Source: Jiangella rhizosphaerae
GTDB taxonomy: Bacteria; Actinomycetota; Actinomycetes; Jiangellales; Jiangellaceae
Direction: 5' to 3'
Length of the DNA stretch: 42,343 nucleotides
Assembly: GCF_003579925.1 (NCBI RefSeq)
Contig: NZ_QUAL01000175.1
Span: forward strand, 1-42,343
Part shown: positions 39,272-42,343 of the stretch, one piece after another
Layout: each line of letters begins with the position of its first letter
Numbering within the stretch: position 1 is the first letter of the stretch
Translations under genes and position numbers: made by a program
Notes under the pieces: generated by a model
Databases searched by the model: none
What the model was told of the DNA's origin: nothing
The model's input: only the letters and a program-made list of their open reading frames with translations

Positions 39272-42200
39272 ATGCCCGTGCGCACCCGAGTCGCCGCCCT
39301 CACGTCCGCGGCCCTGCTTCTGAGCTCCCTGACGGCGATCGGCGCGGCGACGGCCGCCGAGCCCACCGCTGGCAGCGCCGCCACCGCAGCGGGCGACGCC
39401 GCATCGGGCGACGCCGCGGAGGCGTGGGCGGCGAAGGTCGAGGACGACGTCCAGCACACGCTCGCGGCCGGCGGGACGACCGACGTCATGATCGCCTTCG
39501 AGGACCGCGCCGACCTGGCCGCGGCCGCGCGCGTCGACGACTGGGACGAGCGCGGCGAGGCGGTCGTCACCGCCCTGATGGAGACCGCCGAGGAGAGCCA
39601 GCGCGCCACCCGCGCGGAGCTCGACGCGGCCGGCGCCGACTACGAGGCGTACTGGATCGCCAACGCGATCCTGGTCCGCGACGCCACGGAGGAGATCGCC
39701 CGCCGGGTGGCGGCGCAGCCCGGCGTCGACCAGGTGCTCGAGGTGGCCCAGTACGAGGTGCCCGAGCTGCTGCCCGCCGAGGACGCCCCCGCGGTCCAGG
39801 CCGCCGCGCCGGAGTGGGGCGTCGCCGCCGTCCACGCCGACCGCGTCTGGACCGACGTCGACGTCCGCGGCGAGGGCCTGGTCATCGCGAACATCGACAC
39901 CGGCGTCCAGTTCGACCACCCGGCGCTGGCGGCGAGCTACCGCGGCATGAACGCCGACGGCACCGTCACGCACGACTACCACTGGTACGACCCCGCGCAC
40001 ATCTGCCCGAGCAGCGCACCGTGCGACAACCAGGGCCACGGCACCCACACGATGGGCACCATGGCCGGCGGCGACGCCGGCGGTACCGCTATCGGCGTCG
40101 CACCCGGCGCCCGCTGGATCGCCGCCAAGGGCTGCGAGGCGACCGCCCAGGTGGCCTGCTCGATCACGTCGCTGGTCGCCTCCGGCCAGTGGACGCTGGC
40201 GCCCACCGACGCGTCGGGCCGCAACCCGCGCACCGACCTGCGCCCGCACGTCGTCAACAACTCGTGGGGCGCCGACACCCTCGGGTTCGCCGACCCGTTC
40301 TACGACCAGATCGTCGACGCGTGGAACGCCGCCGGCGTGTTCGCGGTGTTCTCCAGCGGCAACGACGGCGCGAACGGCTGCACGACCGTCGGCTCGCCGG
40401 CCGACTCGCCCGGCGCGTACGCCGTCGGCGCGCACGATCCGGCGAACCTGATCGCGCCGTTCTCCAGCCGCGGCCCCGGTCCGAACGACCGGATCCGCCC
40501 GGACATCGCCGCGCCCGGCGTGGCCGTCCGGTCCAGCGTCCCCGGCAGCGCCTACGGAACGGCCAACGGCACCTCGATGGCGGCGCCGCACGTGACGGCG
40601 ACCGTCGCGCTCATGTGGTCGGCGGCGCCGTCGCTGATCGGCGACATCGACGGCACCCGGGAACTGCTCGGCACCACCGCCGTCGACACGCCGAACGAGG
40701 AGTGCGGCGGCACCGAGGAACGCAACAACGCCTTCGGCGAGGGCCGCCTGGACGCGTACGCGGCCGTGACGGCGTCGCCGATCGGCGCCACCGGGCTGCT
40801 CTCGGGCGTGGTCACCGACGACGAGTCCGGCGAGCCGGTGCCCGGCGTCCTGCTGCGCGCGAGCAGCGACGGCTACCAGCGCACGACGGTGACCGGCCCG
40901 GACGGCCGGTACGACATGACGCTGGTCGCCGGGGCCTACGAGCTGACGGCGACGGCGTACGGCTATGCCCCCGGCGGCTCCGCCGGCGTCACCGTCGCCG
41001 AGGGCGCCACGACGACGCTGGACGTCGGCCTCACCAGGTTGCCGTCGGTGACCGTCAGCGGCACCGTCACCGACCGCCCCGGCCAGGGCTGGCCGCTCTA
41101 CGCCGGCATCAGCATCGCCGGCTACCCGCACGGCACGGTCTGGACCGACCCCGCGACCGGCCGCTACGAGGTCGAGCTGCCGGCGACGACGGCCTACACG
41201 CTCACGGTCCGCCCGCAGGCCGAGGGCTACGCCACGTCCAGCCGCGTCGTCGAGGTCGGCGACGACGACCTGACCGCGGACTTCGCCGCCACGGTGGAGA
41301 CGACGGAATGCCTGGCGCCCGGCTACGCGCCGGCCCACACCGGGGCGTTCGCCTCGTTCGACGACGGCCTGCCGGCCGGCTGGGCGGTGCAGACGACCAG
41401 GGGCAACGGGTGGGAGACGGGCGACACCGGCGGGCGCGGCAACCTCACCGGTGGCGACGGCGGCTTCGCCAGCATCGACAGCGCGTCCGGGCAGCTGCTG
41501 GAGGACGGAGTGCTGGCCTCCGCGCCGGCGGACCTCAGCGCGGTCGCCGCGCCGGTGTTGTCGTTCCGGACCGACCTGCTGCTCTCGCGCGGGGTCGCCG
41601 AGGCCGACGTCTCCGTCGACGGCGGCGCGACCTGGCAGAACGTCTGGCGGCGGACGGCGCACTCGCGCGGCCCGCGGCAGGAGCAGGTGCCGCTGCCGGA
41701 GGCCGCCGGGCGTGACGACGTGCGCGTGCGCTTCCACTACCGCAACGACATCGCGAACAACGGCTGGTGGCAGCTCGACGACGTGCTGCTGGGCGCGCGG
41801 ACCTGCGAGCCGGTCGAGGGTGGCATCGTGCTGGGCCAGGTGCGTGACGACCGCACCGGCGCGGCGCTCGACGGCGCCACGGTGACCAGCGACGACGGCT
41901 CCGTCACGGCCACCACGACGGCCACCCCGGCCGACCCGGAGCTCGGCGGCGGGTTCTACTCGACGTTCGTCCCCGGCTCCGGCGACCACGAGCTCACCGC
42001 CGAGCACGACCTCGGCCAGCACGGCACGCAGCGGCGCACGGTCACCGTCGAGCCGGGTGCGGTCACCCGGGCCGACTTCGAGCTCGGCACCGGGGAGCTG
42101 GAAGTGAGCAGCGCCGTCGTCGAGGAGACGGTCGAGGTCGGCGGCACGCGCACGGCGACCGTCACCGTCACCAACGTCGGGACGGCGCCGGCATCGTTCG

Positions 42201-42343
42201 AGCTGGCCGAGCGCAACACGTCGTTCGAGCAGCAGCGTGACACCCTCGCGACGCTGCCCGGCGCGCCGCTGCGGCGCGCGATCGTACCCGACGACGGCGG
42301 CCCGCTCGACCCCGCGGCCGCGGCGGCGGCCGACGCCGGCGCC
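39272..42343 (+). CDS. Secreted multidomain subtilisin-family serine protease (runs off the right edge)
   Basis: The open frame covers 1024 codons without a stop. A signal peptide (VRTRVAALTSAALLLSSLTAIGAATA) is followed by an I9-like propeptide (TDVMIAFEDRADL ... GVDQVLEV). The S8 domain has the complete triad: Asp209 (NIDTGVQFDH), His256 (GHGTHTMG) and Ser435 (NGTSMAAPHV), plus the oxyanion Asn364 (SSGNDG). Two CarboxypepD_reg-like modules follow (LLSGVVTDDESGEPVPGVLLRA; VSGTVTDRPGQG). Next come a jelly-roll/MAM-like region (ASFDDGLPAGWAVQTTRGNGW ... NNGWWQLDDVLLG), another Ig-type module and the start of a further beta domain at the edge. It should degrade extracellular protein. The ATG has GGAAGG about 7 nt upstream. 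It is divergent from the TrmB/LuxR-like regulator gene. Confidence 0.93.
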   Translation, partial: MPVRTRVAALTSAALLLSSLTAIGAATAAEPTAGSAATAAGDAASGDAAEAWAAKVEDDVQHTLAAGGTTDVMIAFEDRADLAAAARVDDWDERGEAVVTALMETAEESQRATRAELDAAGADYEAYWIANAILVRDATEEIARRVAAQPGVDQVLEVAQYEVPELLPAEDAPAVQAAAPEWGVAAVHADRVWTDVDVRGEGLVIANIDTGVQFDHPALAASYRGMNADGTVTHDYHWYDPAHICPSSAPCDNQGHGTHTMGTMAGGDAGGTAIGVAPGARWIAAKGCEATAQVACSITSLVASGQWTLAPTDASGRNPRTDLRPHVVNNSWGADTLGFADPFYDQIVDAWNAAGVFAVFSSGNDGANGCTTVGSPADSPGAYAVGAHDPANLIAPFSSRGPGPNDRIRPDIAAPGVAVRSSVPGSAYGTANGTSMAAPHVTATVALMWSAAPSLIGDIDGTRELLGTTAVDTPNEECGGTEERNNAFGEGRLDAYAAVTASPIGATGLLSGVVTDDESGEPVPGVLLRASSDGYQRTTVTGPDGRYDMTLVAGAYELTATAYGYAPGGSAGVTVAEGATTTLDVGLTRLPSVTVSGTVTDRPGQGWPLYAGISIAGYPHGTVWTDPATGRYEVELPATTAYTLTVRPQAEGYATSSRVVEVGDDDLTADFAATVETTECLAPGYAPAHTGAFASFDDGLPAGWAVQTTRGNGWETGDTGGRGNLTGGDGGFASIDSASGQLLEDGVLASAPADLSAVAAPVLSFRTDLLLSRGVAEADVSVDGGATWQNVWRRTAHSRGPRQEQVPLPEAAGRDDVRVRFHYRNDIANNGWWQLDDVLLGARTCEPVEGGIVLGQVRDDRTGAALDGATVTSDDGSVTATTTATPADPELGGGFYSTFVPGSGDHELTAEHDLGQHGTQRRTVTVEPGAVTRADFELGTGELEVSSAVVEETVEVGGTRTATVTVTNVGTAPASFELAERNTSFEQQRDTLATLPGAPLRRAIVPDDGGPLDPAAAAAADAGA

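Noticed and set aside
38834-42022. 1062-codon open frame on the minus strand
   Set aside because: It lies antisense to the subtilase, whose triad and signal peptide are unambiguous. The minus frame is rich in Gly/Arg/Val/Asp without domains, as expected for a high-GC shadow.

Overview
This is very GC-rich chromosomal DNA with strong G/C bias at third codon positions. It carries GTG starts, 4-bp start/stop overlaps (GTGA/ATGA), Tat and lipobox signals, an OmpR-type two-component system, LtrA and MMPL proteins and several sugar ABC systems. This fits a soil-type filamentous or nocardioform actinomycete (Actinomycetota); the genus cannot be settled from the sequence alone. I see no tRNA, rRNA, CRISPR array, phage module or replication origin.

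Left part (1-12449). A minus-strand start of a secreted protein runs off the left edge. Next comes a 1591-aa exported fusion of metallophosphoesterase, PQQ-type beta-propeller and carboxypeptidase-regulatory-like domains, downstream of a HupE/UreJ-like membrane protein. Diverging from them are a small membrane protein, an OmpR response regulator, a tandemly duplicated 15-bp-phased repeat array, a sensor kinase, a small PepSY protein, a lipoprotein and an LtrA-like membrane protein.

Middle (12465-20014). A gutted metallophosphoesterase pseudogene and a secreted glycerophosphodiester phosphodiesterase are followed by an IS481-family element. The element sits exactly in the loop of the perfect hairpin that separates the phosphodiesterase from a convergent Tat-exported PIG-L deacetylase carrying a CBM9-like domain.

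Catabolic region (18848-33416). A plus-strand set runs: ROK regulator, Fe3+/AfuA-type binding protein, ATPase, fused permease, creatininase-family hydrolase, argininosuccinate-lyase-like enzyme and ROK kinase. Most junctions overlap. I think this is the best candidate for an undescribed pathway: uptake, amide or lactam opening, elimination, then phosphorylation of a released sugar or polyol. It meets, tail to tail across a long hairpin, a minus-strand alpha-glucoside set: LacI regulator, GH13 glucosidase, binding protein and two permeases.

Right part (33417-42343). A 625-bp gene-free stretch holds two related ~130-bp palindromic elements around a third hairpin. Then come an MMPL transporter, a two-domain GNAT protein, a D-lyxose/mannose isomerase-like cupin, a TrmB/LuxR-like regulator and, divergent from it, a multidomain subtilase running off the right edge.
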